Shown in pieces: positions 43,736 to 52,610 of a stretch of 64,000 bases of DNA (position 1 is the stretch's first letter; each line of letters opens with the position of its first letter). The notes under the pieces are model-generated. The model was given only the letters and a program-made list of their open reading frames with translations. It was not told the origin of the DNA and did no database searches. The stretch is taken from assembly GCA_036501625.1 (NCBI GenBank), contig DASXZY010000024.1, positions 1 to 64,000 of the forward strand. Direction: 5' to 3'. The stretch is from Palsa-1400 sp036501625 (GTDB lineage: Bacteria; Verrucomicrobiota; Verrucomicrobiia; Limisphaerales; Palsa-1400). A program made the position numbers and the translations under genes.

Positions 43736-44216
43736 CTCGACACCCGGAGACGACTTGGCCAGCGTTGATATCACCGGCCTGCTGCCGGGTGTTTACACTG
43801 GGGCGATTACTTACATGGATGATAATGGGAAAAAGAATCGGGTGGTCATTCCGGTTAGGCTGACGATCAAGCCGTTGCCGCCGCCTCCTCCACTTACCGG
43901 CACTTGGAGCGGTTCCTGGACCGAGAGCGGACCGTTCGGCGATGAAATCGACAGCGGCCTGACGTGGAAACTCACGCAGTCAGGCAGCAGAGTCAGCGGT
44001 TCTTACACTCAATACATTACTTACTCCGACTTCGGCAACGGCGGGGAAACGGTGACCGGGACGCTTCTTCGAGGCGTTTTGAACGGCCGCACATTGACCA
44101 TTTCCACGGACGGCGGATCTGTTTTTTCGGCCCAGGTCAGCGCCGACGGCCAATCCATGAGCGGGTCGGGAGGCGACGATTTATTTGGCGGCCCATTTTC
44201 TCTTCAAAAGCAGTAA
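43736..44216 (+). pseudogene. 3' remnant of a secreted beta-sandwich protein
   Basis: The frame beginning around DGSTPGDDLASVDITGLL resembles a BACON/Ig-type domain end (GVYTGAITYMDDNGKKNRVV). It then has a Pro-rich linker and a lipocalin-like beta domain (TGTWSGSWTESGPFGDE ... GTLLRGVLNGRTLTIS), ending at TAA 44214-44216. It lacks its own start and signal peptide and is joined out of frame to the peroxidase remnant. It may still be transcribed, but it is not an intact gene. Confidence 0.6.
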
Positions 44217-44302
44217 TTCGGAGCAACCGCAAAATAAGCTGGGCGCCAAATCGCCCAAAAATTTTCGACTTTCCTTCCCTGCTCTCGTATTTTGCGAGCT
44301 GA

Positions 44303-45604
44303 ATGAATGTCATTTCGCATGGGGAGGCGGGGTTTGAGGAGGCGCTTCGGCGCATGCTGGCGCCGTCCAGCTTGTTCGATCCGGCCATTGAGGAGCAAAC
44401 CAGCGCCATTATTGACACGGTGCGGACGCGCGGGGACGCGGGCGTGGCGGAATTGACGGAGCGCTTCAATGGGCCGCGACTGGCCCCGGGACAATTCGCC
44501 ATAACCCAGGCGGAATTGATGGCGGCTTCCCTGCGGGCGGACGCGGCTTTGCGCGCGGCCATCGCGGATACAACGCGGAACGTCGAGGCCTTCGCCAAGC
44601 GTTCACTTCGCAAAAACTGGTCTATGCGCAACAGCCACGGCGCCGGGATCGGCGAGAAATTTGACCCGTTCCTTCGCGTCGGCATTTACATCCCCGGGGG
44701 CGCGGCTCCGCTGGTTTCAACGGCGCTGATGACCATCCCGCTGGCGCGCGTGGCGGGCTGCCGCGAGATTGTCGTTTGCACGCCGTGCGGGCGCGACGGC
44801 CAGGTCAACCCGGCCCTCCTGCATGCCGCGCGCGGAGCGGGCGCCACGGAGATTTACCGCATCGGCGGCGCGCAGGCTATCGCAGCCATGGCCCTGGGGA
44901 CGGAAACGATTGGCAAGGTCAATAAAATTTTCGGGCCGGGCAACGCCTATGTCGTCGCGGCCAAGCGGCTTTTGTTCGGGCACGCCGCGATGGATTTGCT
45001 GCCGGGGCCGAGCGAAGTTCTGGTGCTGGCCGATGACACGGCCGACGCCGCCTGCATCGCGGCGGACTTGCTGGCGCAGGCCGAACACGGTTCCGGCCAC
45101 GAGCGCGCCTGGCTGCTGGCAACTTCGGATAAAATTCTGCGTGCGACCCAAAAGGAAATCGGCCGGCAATTGCCCAAGCGCGCGCGTCGGGAATTCATTG
45201 AACGCGCCCTGGCGCGAAACGGCTGGCTGGTGCGGGTGGCGAACCTGGAACAGGGCATCGAACTGGCCAATCAACTCGCCCCGGAACATTTGGAAGTCAT
45301 GTGCCGCCAAGCCGCGCGTGTCGCGGAGCGAGTGGTCACGGCGGGCGCCATTTTCGTAGGACGCAATTCTCCGACGGTGTTAGGCGATTACGCGGCCGGG
45401 CCAAGCCACGTACTGCCGGCCGGCGGCGCGGGCGGGTCGTTTGCCGGACTGACGGCCGACCAATTTCAACGCCGGACCAGTATTGTAGAATATAAAAGGC
45501 CCGCGCTCAAAAAAGCGCTTCGCACCGTGCGAAAATTCGCGGAAATGGAAGGGCTTGACGCCCACGGGTGGTCGGCTGAAATTCGCCTTAAACTTAAACG
45601 TTGA
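44303..45604 (+). CDS. hisD: Histidinol dehydrogenase
   Basis: This is a full-length 433-residue HisD that oxidises L-histidinol to L-histidine in two NAD-dependent steps. Diagnostic blocks are VGIYIPGGAAPLVSTALMT, IYRIGGAQAIAAMALGTET, KIFGPGNAYVVAAKRLL, PGPSEVLVLADD, AEHGSGHERAW, and LAPEHLEVM with FVGRNSPTVLGDYAAGPSHV, containing the zinc and catalytic His/Glu positions. No other histidine-pathway gene is adjacent. It converges with the small PHA-system gene 12 bases away. Confidence 0.97.
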   Translation: MNVISHGEAGFEEALRRMLAPSSLFDPAIEEQTSAIIDTVRTRGDAGVAELTERFNGPRLAPGQFAITQAELMAASLRADAALRAAIADTTRNVEAFAKRSLRKNWSMRNSHGAGIGEKFDPFLRVGIYIPGGAAPLVSTALMTIPLARVAGCREIVVCTPCGRDGQVNPALLHAARGAGATEIYRIGGAQAIAAMALGTETIGKVNKIFGPGNAYVVAAKRLLFGHAAMDLLPGPSEVLVLADDTADAACIAADLLAQAEHGSGHERAWLLATSDKILRATQKEIGRQLPKRARREFIERALARNGWLVRVANLEQGIELANQLAPEHLEVMCRQAARVAERVVTAGAIFVGRNSPTVLGDYAAGPSHVLPAGGAGGSFAGLTADQFQRRTSIVEYKRPALKKALRTVRKFAEMEGLDAHGWSAEIRLKLKR

Positions 45605-45615
45605 AAGCTCTCAGC

Positions 45616-45918
45616 TCAGGCCAGCAGTTCCCTGGCATGAGTCTGGATTTCGTTTTCGATGCGGCTCTTGAAGGGATACGCGGCCCACGGCAGGTCCAAT
45701 TCGACCAGCACCTGTGACGCCTGAACGTCAAGCTTGCCGGTGACGGAAAAACCCATCGCGTCAAAGCTGAAGGCATCGACGGAGCCATTCCAGGATTCCG
45801 CCACGTTGGTGACTTGGCCGGCGAATTTAGCGCGGGCATCTGCGATTAAGGTCGCGAGGCGTTTCTTGGCCTCGTCCTGGCCCAATTGATGCGGGACGGC
45901 CATATTGATTTTCGGCAT
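45616..45918 (-). CDS. Polyhydroxyalkanoic acid system family protein
   Basis: This 100-residue protein resembles the PHA_gran_rgn family (PF09650). It has an N-terminal basic helix (HQLGQDEAKKRLATLIADAR) and a beta-rich half (WNGSVDAFSFDAMGFSVTGK, then LDLPWAAYPFKSRIENEIQ). Despite the name, the family is widespread in bacteria without PHA granules and its role is uncertain. No pha genes lie nearby. It sits tail to tail with hisD. Confidence 0.85.
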   Translation of the reverse strand: MPKINMAVPHQLGQDEAKKRLATLIADARAKFAGQVTNVAESWNGSVDAFSFDAMGFSVTGKLDVQASQVLVELDLPWAAYPFKSRIENEIQTHARELLA

Positions 45919-45961
45919 AGGCGGACAATAACAGGCGGACGGCGGCTTGGCGAGGATTCGG

Positions 45962-46834
45962 TTAGTGGATGCGAGAGCTTGTGCGCTGGGTGATCCAAAT
46001 CAAATCCTTGTTGTTGGGCGAGGCCACCCCGTGGGGGATAAATTGGTTGCCGATCGGCACGCCAATGGTCGTGCGCGGGTCCACCCAGGTGTGCGTTTCG
46101 ACATGGCTGTCGGCAAAGACAACGACGCCGCGTTTGCGGTGCATGTCGGACGGGAAATGAATGAACGTCTCTGCCGTCATGTCCACGCCGAAACCAGGCG
46201 TGCAAATGCTGGCAGGATTGACATCCATGAACACGAAGCGATTGGCGGGCGAATCAGCCGTGAGTTGGGCGGATTTCAGGTAAGCGCGATAGTTAGGAGT
46301 TTGCTTAAGCGGTTGAATGAGGTAGGAGTTGGCGGCCGTGCCAGAAACGCCCACGTAACTGTTCATGGAATAGCTGCGCAATTCGAGCACTTTCTTCCCG
46401 CCGTTTTCCGAGACGACCCACGAGGAAAGATCGGCGGGACATTTGTAAATTTTGAAGGAAGGCTCATTGCCGGCCATCAGCGCGTAAGTGGGCCCGATCA
46501 GATAAGCTGAATTGGTCAGCGTTTGCGGGTCGCCGTGATTGCCCCCGTAAACCCACAGATGGGCAGAGGTGGAGATAGGGCTGGTGTCACCGCCATTGAG
46601 CGCCAAAAGCTCGCGGTTGTCGCCGGTGTACATGGCCCAGGCGGCGATCAATTCCCGCTGGTTGCTGATGCATTGGGTGCGCCATGCTTCTGTCTTCGCG
46701 GCCGACAAGCCCGGCAGCAAGAGCGCGGCGAGAATGGCGATGATGGCGACGACCACGAGCAACTCGATGAGCGTGAAAGCGGGCGCCGCCGCCGACCAGG
46801 CAGGCCGTACGCGGTTTGGGGAAAGCGCACGCAT
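45962..46834 (-). CDS. Prepilin-like protein (second copy type)
   Basis: The 290-residue protein has the pilin-like N-terminus APAFTLIELLVVVAIIAILA after a 24-residue leader. A conserved soluble part includes YKCPADLSS and the variant His motif MHRKRGVVVFADSHVETHTW, where the H-X9-DG of the family reads H...ADS. The start at 46834 gives a normal short leader; the longer frame to 47113 would run into the divergent NHL gene. The gap to that gene is 186 bases. It may help export or assemble surface proteins, but this is unproven. Confidence 0.88.
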   Translation of the reverse strand: MRALSPNRVRPAWSAAAPAFTLIELLVVVAIIAILAALLLPGLSAAKTEAWRTQCISNQRELIAAWAMYTGDNRELLALNGGDTSPISTSAHLWVYGGNHGDPQTLTNSAYLIGPTYALMAGNEPSFKIYKCPADLSSWVVSENGGKKVLELRSYSMNSYVGVSGTAANSYLIQPLKQTPNYRAYLKSAQLTADSPANRFVFMDVNPASICTPGFGVDMTAETFIHFPSDMHRKRGVVVFADSHVETHTWVDPRTTIGVPIGNQFIPHGVASPNNKDLIWITQRTSSRIH

Positions 46835-47020
46835 AGATTTCTGCTGATCTTGCCGTGAACCGCCGCGATTGCAATCAAAAAGATGCGCGTGCCGGCGAGT
46901 TGACATATTCGTCGGGTCTGGTAAAAAAGAAGCAGATTCGTCCTTTGCGCGCCGTGGGCCAGGAGGCATCGGCGCGCTTGATCGGGGGCGGTCTATCAAA
47001 GCAGAAAGCAGGCAACACAA

Positions 47021-49861
47021 ATGAAAACAATTCAAAACTGCGCGAGGAAATTTTCTCTCTCCACGGCGGCCGCGGCCGCGCTTTGGCTGGCCGCGCCCGG
47101 CGCCGAGGCGCAAACTCCGCCGGCCATCGCCCCACTGCCCGCCTCCGCCGCCGTCGCGCCGGGCAGCACGGTCAATTTTACGATTGCGGTCACGGGCACG
47201 GGACCGCTCTTCTACCAGTGGCGGTTCAACGGCTCCAACATTCCCAGCGTCATTACGACTGTCGCGGGAGACGGCCCCGATGGCAACACCGGCTCTTTTG
47301 CCGGGGATTTAGGCCAGGCCACCAACGCCTTCTTGAATGTTCCTGTCGGCGTGGCAGTGGATTCCTCCAACCGGCTTTACATCGCGGACACGGGCAATTC
47401 GCGCATCCGCCGGGTGGCCACAAATGGCATCATCACAACTTTCGCGGGCAATGGCACCAACAGTTTTAGCGGAGATGGCAAGCAGGCGACAAACGCCGGC
47501 TTCAACTTGCCTCAAGGCGTTTGCGTGGACAGCAATGGCAATGTGTTTATTACTGACACGGGCAATAACCGAATCCGGAAGATCGCTCTCACTGGCATCA
47601 TTTCCACGATCGCGGGCGGGGGAACGAACGGCACGACCAATGGCGCCGCCACCAACGCGACTCTGAACGCCCCCGCCGCCACCGCCGTGGATGCCGCGGG
47701 CAATTTGTTTATCGCGGACAGCGGGAATAACCGCATCCGCAAAGTCGCGACCAACGGCGTCATTACAACCGTCGTCGGCGGCGGCAGTTCCAACGTGGTT
47801 AGCGGCCTCATGGCAACCAACGCCAATATTAGCGATCCAAACGGAATCGCGGTGGACCGGTTCGGCAACTTATATGTTTGCTGCGAAAGCCAGGGGCTGG
47901 GCAGCGGCCCATTTGTCGTGGGCACGAATGGCGTTATCACCCTGCTGGCACCGGCGCCGGTCTTTGGCGAGGGGTATTTTGTGACTCCATGGGGCGTGGC
48001 CTTGGATGCGCGCGGCAATTTGTTCGTGGGAAACGCAGGCGCCAATGTCGTTGTCACAACGAATCCCCTGCAACCCTTGGCCGGGGACGCCGTCTTTGCC
48101 AGCGGAAGCTGGCTCCCCGCGGCGGGCGGATTTTCGGGCGATGGCGGCCCTGCCAATCAGGCCGCGCTCGATTCGCCGCGAGGGGTAACGGCGGATATTG
48201 CTGGCAATGTTTTTATTGCCGATGAACTTAACAATCGCATCCGCAAGGTGGTGGCGTTAGGCCCCCTTCTTTCGCTGACTAACGTTACTTCCGCCAATGC
48301 GGGCAATTATGACGTCATCATCTCCAGCCCGTTCGGCAGCAGCACCAGCAGCGTGGTGGCGCTCTCAGTCGGAACCCCGCCCGGCGTGCCCGGCCTGAGC
48401 GGTAACCAGGCGATCATCCTCGGCAGCAACGGCACGCTTAACGCGACGGCTGCCGGCACGGGGCCATTTGAGTTTCAATGGCGATTGAACGGAATCAACC
48501 TGCCGGTGACCATCAACACCGTGGCTGGCAATGGCACCGCCAGCGAATTCGGCGACGGCGGGCCGGCCATCAGCGCCGAGTTATACGCCGGTGCTGTGGC
48601 CGCGGATGCGTTCGGGAATTTCTTCATCGCCGATTCCGCTAACGATCGCGTTCGTGAAGTCAATTCCAATGGCATTATCCGCACCGCCGCCGGCAACGGG
48701 ACGCCCGGCTTTTCCGGTGACGGCGGCTTTGCCACCAATGCCGGGCTTTATAATCCGTCGGCGCTCGCGGTGGATGGTTCGGGCAATTTGTACATCGCGG
48801 ATGAGGCCAACAACCGCATTCGCGAAGTTCGTCCCAGCGGGATTATCACGACTGTGGCTGGCACGGGACAGAGCGGATTTTCCGGCGACGGCGGGGCCGC
48901 CACCAATGCCGACTTATCCGATCCAACCGGCGTCGCGGTGGACCCGTCCGGCAACATTTACATCGCTGACCGGCTCAACAACCGCATCCGCGAAGTCGGG
49001 ACCAATGGCGTCATCATGACGGTGGCCGGCAACGGAACGAGTTCCTATAGCGGCGACGGCGGCGCGGCCGCCAATGCCAGCCTCTCCAATCCGGAAGCAG
49101 TCGCGGCGGACGCCCTGGGCAACATATTTATCGCTGACAGCGGGAACAAGCGCATCCGCAGAATATCGGTCAACGGCGTTATCGTGACCGTCGCGGGGAA
49201 TGGAGACGCCGGTTACTTCGGCGACGGCGGCCCTGCCACGAGTGCGTTCATTGAATCTCCGGCCAGCGTGGCGGTGGACGGTTTTGGAAACATTTTCATC
49301 GCGGACGGAACCCAACACGTCCGCGAGGTCAATGCCGCCGGGATTATTTCGACGGTGGCGGGCAATGCGGGCTTGGGCTTTTCCGGAGACGGCGGGCCGG
49401 CCACCAACTCGATGTTGAGTGAAACGTATGGCGTGGCCGCGGACCCGGCCGGAAACCTGTTCATCGCTGACACGGGCAACAGCCGCGTCCGCGAAATCAC
49501 CGGCGCTGGCCCGGCCTTGTTGCTGACTGATTTCAATACCAATCAAGCGGGCAATTACGATGTGATTGTCTCCAATCCGTTTGGCAGCGTGACCAGCGCG
49601 GTGACGATGGTGACCGTTCAACTTCCGCCGCCCCCCGCGCTCCCGGCGCTTGGGGTCAGCTTGTCCAACGGAATCGTCGTGATTCAATTCAGCGGAACAG
49701 CCGGTTCCAATTATGTGCTGTTCGCCACCGGTGACCTTACGCCGCCCGCCGCATGGCAGCCCGTGGGCACCAATGCCGCGGGACCTAGCGGCAGTGGAAC
49801 GTTTCTTGAAATCCCTGTGGCGCCCGTCCAATTCTACCGCCTCGGCCTGCCGTCGAATTAA
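47021..49861 (+). CDS. Secreted protein with two NHL propellers nested in split Ig-like domains
   Basis: The 946-residue protein has a signal peptide (residues 1-30, ending GAEA-Q). An Ig-like domain begins at 31 (AVAPGSTVNFTIAVTG ... YQWRFNGSNIP) and breaks off at residue 75. Six NHL repeats follow (DSSNRLYIADTGNSRIRRV is the first). The Ig-like domain then resumes at about 414 (LLSLTNVTSANAGNYDVIIS). The same order repeats: Ig half 452-494, six NHL repeats 497-828, Ig half 832-870. The shared C-terminal module ends in QFYRLGLPSN. Each set of six repeats fits one six-bladed propeller. The stop overlaps tsaB by 4 bases, tail to tail. Confidence 0.9.
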   Translation: MKTIQNCARKFSLSTAAAAALWLAAPGAEAQTPPAIAPLPASAAVAPGSTVNFTIAVTGTGPLFYQWRFNGSNIPSVITTVAGDGPDGNTGSFAGDLGQATNAFLNVPVGVAVDSSNRLYIADTGNSRIRRVATNGIITTFAGNGTNSFSGDGKQATNAGFNLPQGVCVDSNGNVFITDTGNNRIRKIALTGIISTIAGGGTNGTTNGAATNATLNAPAATAVDAAGNLFIADSGNNRIRKVATNGVITTVVGGGSSNVVSGLMATNANISDPNGIAVDRFGNLYVCCESQGLGSGPFVVGTNGVITLLAPAPVFGEGYFVTPWGVALDARGNLFVGNAGANVVVTTNPLQPLAGDAVFASGSWLPAAGGFSGDGGPANQAALDSPRGVTADIAGNVFIADELNNRIRKVVALGPLLSLTNVTSANAGNYDVIISSPFGSSTSSVVALSVGTPPGVPGLSGNQAIILGSNGTLNATAAGTGPFEFQWRLNGINLPVTINTVAGNGTASEFGDGGPAISAELYAGAVAADAFGNFFIADSANDRVREVNSNGIIRTAAGNGTPGFSGDGGFATNAGLYNPSALAVDGSGNLYIADEANNRIREVRPSGIITTVAGTGQSGFSGDGGAATNADLSDPTGVAVDPSGNIYIADRLNNRIREVGTNGVIMTVAGNGTSSYSGDGGAAANASLSNPEAVAADALGNIFIADSGNKRIRRISVNGVIVTVAGNGDAGYFGDGGPATSAFIESPASVAVDGFGNIFIADGTQHVREVNAAGIISTVAGNAGLGFSGDGGPATNSMLSETYGVAADPAGNLFIADTGNSRVREITGAGPALLLTDFNTNQAGNYDVIVSNPFGSVTSAVTMVTVQLPPPPALPALGVSLSNGIVVIQFSGTAGSNYVLFATGDLTPPAAWQPVGTNAAGPSGSGTFLEIPVAPVQFYRLGLPSN

Positions 49862-50505
49862 TCATTCAAGACGCGGGCGGGCGGGGCTTTCTTGAACGCC
49901 ACTTCGCGGAGGTAAATTGGCTCCAGCTTTTCGCCGGGCACAAAGTCGCGGCGCCCGGCGGCCAGCCGGCCCAAGATGGCGGCGTCGGGATGCAGGTTCC
50001 GCGCAGAGGGAAACCACTTCGGCGCTTCCGGGCCGAGAATGCGCTCGCCCCGGCCCGCCATGGATTCGATCTCCGCGAAGGGCGCCAAGCGCAGCGGCTC
50101 CAATTCGCGCCATACGCCGGGGGCGATTTCATAACGGCCCAGATAAAATTCGTTCCGTTGCGCGTCAACAATGATATTGACCTGCCCGCAATTCTTCTCC
50201 CGCTCCGCCGCGGCCGCCAGGCATTCGACGCTGCTCAGGCCGAGCACGTGGACGCCGCGCCCCAATTGCCAGCCTTGGGCCAGCGCGATCGCGACGCGAA
50301 TGCCGGTGTAGGAACCCGGCCCCAGGCCAACGGCGATGGTCCCGATCTCCTCCCGCTCGCGACTGGCCTGGCGCAAGGCTTCCTCGATCAGGCCGAAGGC
50401 GCCGCGCGCGCCCGTTTCAGCCGCCCGGCCAAGCAACTCGCCGTCCGCGTTCAACACAGCGGCGCTGTGCTGTTCGGAGGAAAATTCAACCGCCAAAATC
50501 GTCAT
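49858..50505 (-). CDS. tsaB: tRNA threonylcarbamoyladenosine biosynthesis protein TsaB
   Basis: The 215-residue protein is the TsaB partner of TsaD and TsaE in t6A37 tRNA modification. Motifs: ILAVEFSSEQHSAAVL at the N-terminus, GLGPGSYTGIRVAIALAQG, and IIVDAQRNEFYLGRY. The ATG at 50505 matches the family start; the longer frame to 50547 overlaps tsaE and is not needed. It overlaps tsaE by 20 bases and is the last gene of a six-gene operon. tsaD is not in the window. Confidence 0.95.
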   Translation of the reverse strand: MTILAVEFSSEQHSAAVLNADGELLGRAAETGARGAFGLIEEALRQASREREEIGTIAVGLGPGSYTGIRVAIALAQGWQLGRGVHVLGLSSVECLAAAAEREKNCGQVNIIVDAQRNEFYLGRYEIAPGVWRELEPLRLAPFAEIESMAGRGERILGPEAPKWFPSARNLHPDAAILGRLAAGRRDFVPGEKLEPIYLREVAFKKAPPARVLND

Positions 50506-50932
50506 ATATAATTTCTCGCTCTGTCTCGCCGATGGATTTGATCTCAACCCGCCGGAACTTCGCGCCGCGCCCGCCCTTCCACGGGCCGCCTTCCAGCCAG
50601 CGTTCGATCCACTCTACCACGGCGACGCCATCCGGGTTTTCCAAGTACGGCGCCAGGCCCGCCGCAATGATGTCGCCGGCCGCGGACAGCCGGTACAGGT
50701 CCAAATGGAACATGGGACAGCGCCCGTCCCGATATTCATGCACCAGCGCGAACGTCGGCGAAAGGACGCGCGCGGAGACACCCAAGCCCCGCGCCAGGGC
50801 GGCTGCCAAACACGTCTTGCCCGCGCCGAGGCCGCCGCTGAGTCCGAAGACCGAGCCGGGCCGGGCCTCGCGCCCCCACGCTTCGCCGAGGGCCGCGGTT
50901 TCCGCGGGGCTATGCGAAGTGAACGTAGCCAT
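50486..50932 (-). CDS. tsaE: tRNA threonylcarbamoyladenosine biosynthesis ATPase TsaE
   Basis: The 148-residue P-loop ATPase has Walker A GGLGAGKTCLAAALARGLG, followed by VLSPTFALVHEY and MFHLDLYRLS, all characteristic of TsaE. It overlaps thiL by 23 bases and tsaB by 20 bases, indicating tight co-expression. It drives the TsaBDE cycle. Confidence 0.95.
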   Translation of the reverse strand: MATFTSHSPAETAALGEAWGREARPGSVFGLSGGLGAGKTCLAAALARGLGVSARVLSPTFALVHEYRDGRCPMFHLDLYRLSAAGDIIAAGLAPYLENPDGVAVVEWIERWLEGGPWKGGRGAKFRRVEIKSIGETEREIIYDDFGG

Positions 50933-51842
50933 GCGTCTCCAGAAGCCGAACGCCCGTTTTGTCCCGCAGTTTCAAACCAGGCTCGCTCGTGATGCGCCCT
51001 ATGCAACTGAGCTTGAGCGCGGGAAATTGCCTTTTCCATGCGTCAAGCAAAGAGACGGCCTGGCCGCTGGCGGCGCAGAAGAGCAGTTCAAAATCCTCGC
51101 CATCGGACAACGCGGCCGCCAGCGGCGGTTTGGCGGACGAGCTGGCGCGGGCCTGCAACTTGGCCTGGCGGCTGACCGGAACGGCGCGCGCCAGCAATTC
51201 CGCGCCGGCCTTGCTCATGCGCAAAATGTGCCGCAAGTCCCCCGCCAGTCCGTCGCTCACGTCAATCATAGCGTGAATGGGAAAATTTTCGGCCAGCCAT
51301 TGAGCCTCGGCCAGGCGCGGCTCGAATTCGAGGTGCCGGCCCGCCAGCGAGCCGCCCAATTCGCCCGTCACAAAAATCGCGTCGCCCGCCTGCGCGCCGC
51401 CGCGCCGGATGCACTTTTCCCGCGCGACGTCGCCGACAATCGAGATCGAGAGCAGGAGCCGTTCGGGGTTGCGGGTCGTCTCGCCGCCGGCAATGGCCAC
51501 GTCATGCCGTTGCGCCAAGCTGCACATGCCGGAGTAGATGCGCTCGATGAAATCGGCGGAAAAGTTGTCCGGCAGCGCCAGCGTCACGAGCGCGGCCAGC
51601 GGCCGGCCGGCCATCGCCGCAATGTCACTTAAACAGCGTCCGAGCGCCTTGTGTCCGATTTGCTCGGGCGCGGCCTGCGCGGTGAAATGGATGCCTTCCA
51701 CAACGGCGTCGGTTTTGAACAGGAGGTAGCGGCCGATTTGGCCGCATTCGAGCACCGCGCAATCGTCCCCTGCCCCGGCCACCACGGAAGCGTTGGAAGG
51801 CAGGGAGCGGGCCAGGCGCGCAATGAGTTCGAATTCGTTCAT
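50910..51842 (-). CDS. thiL: Thiamine-monophosphate kinase
   Basis: The 310-residue ThiL phosphorylates thiamine monophosphate to the diphosphate cofactor. Motifs: GDDCAVLE near residue 26, TDAVVEGIHF, LSDIAAMAG, and the DVSDGLAGDL loop. The C-terminal GEDFELLF block is also intact. The ATG at 51842 gives the family N-terminus MNEFELIARL; an extension to 52448 would overlap the CPBP gene. It is the fourth gene of the operon. No riboswitch was seen. Confidence 0.95.
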   Translation of the reverse strand: MNEFELIARLARSLPSNASVVAGAGDDCAVLECGQIGRYLLFKTDAVVEGIHFTAQAAPEQIGHKALGRCLSDIAAMAGRPLAALVTLALPDNFSADFIERIYSGMCSLAQRHDVAIAGGETTRNPERLLLSISIVGDVAREKCIRRGGAQAGDAIFVTGELGGSLAGRHLEFEPRLAEAQWLAENFPIHAMIDVSDGLAGDLRHILRMSKAGAELLARAVPVSRQAKLQARASSSAKPPLAAALSDGEDFELLFCAASGQAVSLLDAWKRQFPALKLSCIGRITSEPGLKLRDKTGVRLLETHGYVHFA

Positions 51843-51844
51843 GC

Positions 51845-52606
51845 CTAATGCAGCGCGTGGAGCGCGTGGATAATCTGGTTCTGGAAGATGAGCACAAAAA
51901 AATTGGTGGCATTGAACAGGCTGTGAGCCGCGATGGGCGCGAGCAGGTTTCCCATGCATTCGTAAAGATAAATCAACAGCGCGGAGAAAACGAGCAACGG
52001 AACAAACGTGGCGGCGTTCCAGTGCGCCAGCGCGAAGAGGATCGAAGTCACCCAAAACGCCGCCGCCGGATGGCCCGTCCGCCGGATGGCCGGGTAAAGA
52101 ATCCCGCGAAAGAAAAGTTCCTCCACCGCTGGCGCCAGCGCCAGGGCGAGCATGCCCATGAAAGCCGTTTCCAGCGCGGTCATGCCCGGCTGCTGCAATT
52201 GCTGCACCATCGGCTGCTCCTGCGATTCCATATGCGCGAGCTTCATCAATTGGTCCGAGACGTTCTGCAATTCCCACGCCACCGGCACAAAAAGGATTCC
52301 CAACAAAATCCCAAATCCGAGCGCCGTGAAGGGTTTTCGATGCAGCCCAAACGCGTCCTTCCAGCCGATGTGGCACCGGCGCAGGAACCAGCCGATCCAA
52401 GCCAGCGCGGGAAATTCCAGAAAGGAAGCGCTGATGACGATCTGCCAAAAATCACTCTGCGCCTTGGGCCAGCCTGTCATAAAATGGTTTGCCATCCCGG
52501 CCACAATTGTCCCCAGGCACAATGTGGCCATGATGCCCAAAAGCAGGCGCGCGGCCGCTTCCAGGTTCCAGGGCTTCTCCGCCAATTCCACCCCGATCCA
52601 CCGCAT
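51845..52606 (-). CDS. CPBP-family intramembrane metalloprotease
   Basis: The 253-residue multi-pass membrane protein has the CPBP/ABI motifs: Glu162-Glu163 in EELFFRGILYPAIRR, SILFALAHWN and HSLFNATNFFVLI. These form the intramembrane metal site of Rce1-like proteases. About seven hydrophobic segments are visible. It lies 2 bases before thiL and 4 bases after the ArsI-like gene. The substrate is unknown. Confidence 0.92.
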   Translation of the reverse strand: MRWIGVELAEKPWNLEAAARLLLGIMATLCLGTIVAGMANHFMTGWPKAQSDFWQIVISASFLEFPALAWIGWFLRRCHIGWKDAFGLHRKPFTALGFGILLGILFVPVAWELQNVSDQLMKLAHMESQEQPMVQQLQQPGMTALETAFMGMLALALAPAVEELFFRGILYPAIRRTGHPAAAFWVTSILFALAHWNAATFVPLLVFSALLIYLYECMGNLLAPIAAHSLFNATNFFVLIFQNQIIHALHALH

Positions 52607-52610
52607 AAGA

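Noticed and set aside
47240..49500. Regularly spaced short DNA repeats resembling a CRISPR-like or tandem array
   Set aside because: They are the coding repeats of the NHL propellers, with variable spacing and codon-level divergence.
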